Shown piece after piece: positions 61,991-64,000 of a stretch of 64,000 nt of DNA. Positions within the stretch are counted from its first letter, which is position 1, and the number at the start of each line of letters is the position of its first letter. The stretch lies in NCBI RefSeq assembly GCF_036057275.1, contig NZ_CP107945.1, positions 1,674,001 through 1,738,000 on the forward strand, read 5' to 3'. The notes beneath the pieces are model-generated. The model saw only the letters and a program-made list of their open reading frames with translations, was not told the DNA's origin and made no database searches. A program made the translations under genes and the position numbers. The DNA is from Streptomyces sp. NBC_00390. Its GTDB lineage: Bacteria > Actinomycetota > Actinomycetes > Streptomycetales > Streptomycetaceae.

Positions 61991-62626
61991 CTAGCGAGGA
62001 GATTCGTTGCGCGGCCTCCAAATCTCCTTCCGCTGCCGGGCATGGCCGGTCGCCAACAGCGGGTCGCGAGCGTCGGCCCGCCGCACGGCGAGGCTGACCC
62101 CGCATTCCCTGCACAGCTGATGGATCCGGTAGGCGCCGTCGTGCCAGGCGCTGGTGTTGTCCTGGATTCCGCATACTCGACACGTCAGCGCAGGAGCTTC
62201 ATCGGGCAGGACCGACGAACGGAGCACCCGCTCGACCACCACGGGCAGCGGCTCGTCGGGATGCATTGTCGGCTCGGGACAGTAGGCGATGTTCCCCCAC
62301 CCACGCTGCCAGCCTCGCCAGGACTCATCTGCTTTCACCTGCCGAAAGCCACGCGCTTTGTCCGCTCGGCGATTGTTGGCAAAGGCACGCTCGTCAGCAA
62401 GCCAGAGCTGTCGGGCTTCGTTCAACTCCTCGACGGCGCGTACGAGCGAGCTCGGATCCTTCTCCGGATTCTTGGGAATCCCCGCGCTGAGGCAGAGGTG
62501 GTGATAGGTGGCTCGGAAGCCGTAGGGCGCGAAACGGACGAGGCAGGACCGCATATTCGTATGCCGGACGCGCGTGGGCAGGCCCTCGTCGTAGACCCGT
62601 CTCCGGTGCGTGTTGAAGCTGCTCAT
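61991..62626 (-). CDS. Hypothetical protein with C-terminal zinc ribbon
   Basis: 211 residues starting MSSFNTHRRRVYDEGLP. The N-terminal 90 are helical and basic (FRATYHHLCLSAGIPKNP). The C-terminus has CRVCGIQDN...LCRECGVSL, a four-cysteine ribbon, followed by a basic tail. No family name can be given. Its position beside another zinc-ribbon gene, an IS scrap and other orphans marks accessory DNA. The upstream gap 62627-62901 shows no gene. Confidence 0.6.
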   Translation of the reverse strand: MSSFNTHRRRVYDEGLPTRVRHTNMRSCLVRFAPYGFRATYHHLCLSAGIPKNPEKDPSSLVRAVEELNEARQLWLADERAFANNRRADKARGFRQVKADESWRGWQRGWGNIAYCPEPTMHPDEPLPVVVERVLRSSVLPDEAPALTCRVCGIQDNTSAWHDGAYRIHQLCRECGVSLAVRRADARDPLLATGHARQRKEIWRPRNESPR

Positions 62627-62901
62627 CCGAGGACGCTATGGCCTGCCGAGCACGGATCGCACTTCACTTTGGCGGCTCAAGGTCTCGCCCCGGCCGTGTT
62701 CTTCGCGAAACCGCTGCCAGAACCAAGTTCAAGGAGCCCCATCAACAGTCGGCCGCTCGCCGCCCATGTGCTCCGTGAGGGCGACACGAAGCCGGCCTGC
62801 ATGAGTGTCATCAAGCGTCACGTGTTACCGCGGCGGGCGTGCGTCGTTGATCACCGTACGCCGTTCCGGGTGGGACGGTCCTTTGACCCGAGGGGCACCC
62901 G

Positions 62902-63567
62902 ATGAGACACGACTCCACGCGCGCACGCTGTCTGAGCGTTGCCGCGCTGGCCGCCGCCTGCTCACTGCTGACGGTGGCGCCGGCCTCCGCCGCGAATCCT
63001 GCCGGGGTGGCCTCACTGGGCTCGGCCGACTTCACAAAGAGCGGCCAGGCACCGGTGGCCGTACCGGCACTCGCCCCTTGCGACGTCCACGAGCAGACAT
63101 CCAACACCTCCGGTCTCGTGTCCGGGCCGGGCGTGAAGTTCGGCGGCGGCACCAGCCGATGCACCACCACGGTGGTCGATCCGGGGTCGGGCGAGACGAC
63201 GACGTCGGAAGCCGACGGCAGGGACTTCGAGCTCAGCGCGCTGCTCTCGGTGGGCGGACCCCGGATCAGGCTCGCGAACTACAAGGTCACCTGCACAGCC
63301 TCGTCCCAGGGCACCAAGCCCAGTTGGACCTTCAGCGGGCTGTCAGGGATCTCGGGCCTGCCTGAGCAGATCCCGTCCAATCACGTCCACCAGGTGACGA
63401 AGTCCGACGGCACCATCCTGGCCGAAGTCGTCTTCAACGAGGTGATCGTGCCCGAGCCCGGCGACGGTAGCGTCGCCCTCAATGCGCTGCACATCAGGTT
63501 CGCCCCGGCCAGCCAGATCTCCGGCGACGTCGTGATCGGCGCGACCGCCTGCGCACCCACAGGCTGA
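62902..63567 (+). CDS. Secreted protein of unknown function
   Basis: 221 residues. A signal peptide (about 1-30, SVAALAAACSLLTVAPASAA) is followed by a mature domain with four cysteines (C at DCH-like positions APCDVH, SRCTTT, VTCTAS, TACAPT) likely forming two disulfides, and beta-rich repeats. ATG at 62902 with GAGGGGCA upstream. No catalytic motif. Confidence 0.75.
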   Translation: MRHDSTRARCLSVAALAAACSLLTVAPASAANPAGVASLGSADFTKSGQAPVAVPALAPCDVHEQTSNTSGLVSGPGVKFGGGTSRCTTTVVDPGSGETTTSEADGRDFELSALLSVGGPRIRLANYKVTCTASSQGTKPSWTFSGLSGISGLPEQIPSNHVHQVTKSDGTILAEVVFNEVIVPEPGDGSVALNALHIRFAPASQISGDVVIGATACAPTG

Positions 63568-63595
63568 CCTGCCCGTCCTCCGCGGGCCCGGCATG

Positions 63596-63621
63596 CGGAG
63601 CCAGGGGCCGGCCGGGCTCCG
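63596..63621 (+). terminator. Hairpin terminator after the secreted protein gene
   Basis: CGGAGCC (63596-63602) pairs with GGCTCCG (63615-63621), 12-base loop, 28 bases after the stop. The rest of the gap to 63737 holds nothing recognised. Confidence 0.5.
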
Positions 63622-63737
63622 AGCGGCGTGGAGCTCAAGCGCTGCGTGAACACAATGCGGTGCCCGGCTGTTGGGGGTGCTGGGTGCGTGCGGCCAACCA
63701 CCGTGGCGGGCGGCGGGCACCCCTCTCCAGAGCTCAG

Positions 63738-63764
63738 ACTCGTACGCTGAGTCAGCGTACGAGT
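63738..63764. promoter_or_regulatory. 27-base perfect palindrome upstream of XRE regulator
   Basis: Two 13-base arms (63738-63750 ACTCGTACGCTGA and 63752-63764, its complement) flank a single G. It is the longest perfect dyad seen in this window and lies 85 bases ahead of the regulator's ATG, in the position of an operator. Because the arms are symmetrical about one base, a homodimeric protein such as the XRE factor itself could bind. Confidence 0.65.
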
Positions 63765-63849
63765 ACCCGCGGTGGACAGTGTGCGTAACTCTCCGTGAGT
63801 ATGGATGAGTTGCTGCGTGGGGACGGGTGCGCGAGAGGTGGCCGTACAC

Positions 63850-64000
63850 ATGACGGACGGTGCGGGTGGGGAGCCGGAGGTTTCCGACAGCCTGAAGGCG
63901 TTCGGGGAGGTGATCAAGGCTTTCCGGAAACGGGCGAGGCTGACGCAGGAGGAGTTCGCGCCACGAGTGCGGTACTCGTTACCGACAGTCGCCTCGATCG
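63850..64000 (+). CDS. XRE-family helix-turn-helix regulator, N-terminal part (runs off window)
   Basis: ATG at 63850 with GAGAGGTGG upstream. The first 50 residues contain an XRE helix-turn-helix (FGEVIKAFRKRARLTQEEFA, then VRYSLPTVASI), the pattern of Streptomyces regulators that continue with a DUF5753 domain. Codon 44 (63979-63981, Leu) is TTA, so expression may depend on the bldA tRNA. Such regulators commonly sit beside a small DUF397 protein; any such partner is outside the window. Confidence 0.75.
   Translation, partial: MTDGAGGEPEVSDSLKAFGEVIKAFRKRARLTQEEFAPRVRYSLPTVASI

Noticed and set aside
62627..62901. Possible tRNA fragment or attachment site upstream of the secreted-protein gene
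   Set aside because: No cloverleaf, T-loop signature or flanking repeat could be made out.

Overview
The window is chromosomal DNA of a Streptomyces-type actinomycete. The evidence is very high G+C, coding frames ending almost always in G or C, many GTG starts, start codons that look leaderless behind TAnnnT boxes, a mycobacterial-type ferredoxin sulfite reductase in an intact sulfate-assimilation operon, and two genes with the rare leucine codon TTA. I found no tRNA, rRNA, CRISPR array or intact mobile element.

Layout. (1) 1-7.8 kb: the start of a sensor kinase behind its OmpR-type regulator, a VOC protein overlapping an AraC-type regulator tail to tail, a YihY/BrkB membrane protein divergent from an AidB-like acyl-CoA dehydrogenase, a GAF-domain regulator with a TTA codon, and a GNAT. 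(2) 7.8-17.4 kb: one sulfur-assimilation operon, with a 27-residue leader peptide ending ICPAC, then sulfite reductase, a small zinc-ribbon protein, cysH, cysC, cysD, cysN, a sulfonate/sulfate-type ABC transporter and a CbiX-like chelatase. The genes are mostly joined by 1-14 base overlaps, so uptake, activation, reduction and siroheme supply are likely co-expressed. (3) 17.4-31.7 kb: housekeeping and accessory enzymes, a secreted subtilisin, an MMPL exporter, a macrolide-type glycosyltransferase with a 16-base perfect palindrome at its start, a three-gene sugar ABC transporter, a phosphotransferase and a DnaQ-type exonuclease. (4) 31.7-35.3 kb: a SAV2148-type HEPN protein and what looks like a copper amine oxidase split into two separately exported polypeptides with an octamer repeat between them. 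(5) 35.4-49.5 kb: glycogen-to-trehalose genes (glgX, treY, treZ) interspersed with a broken dihydrolipoamide dehydrogenase, an FHA protein, two paralogous GNATs, an MFS permease, a GH1 glucosidase and an aldo/keto reductase. (6) 49.5-57.3 kb: a peptidase, methyltransferase, kinase, VOC protein, a lipoprotein and a Tat-exported lactonase. (7) 57.3-64 kb: a more accessory stretch with a degraded nuclease-like gene, a helicase-associated-domain protein, an ISL3 transposase scrap, several unrecognised proteins, a secreted protein and the start of an XRE regulator below a 27-base perfect palindrome.

The strongest items for follow-up are the split amine oxidase, the cysteine leader peptide with its upstream dyads, the long palindromes upstream of the glycosyltransferase and XRE genes, the TTA codons in two regulators, and the leader ORF in front of the second GNAT. 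All calls come from reading the sequence. Family names come from motif recognition, not database searches.
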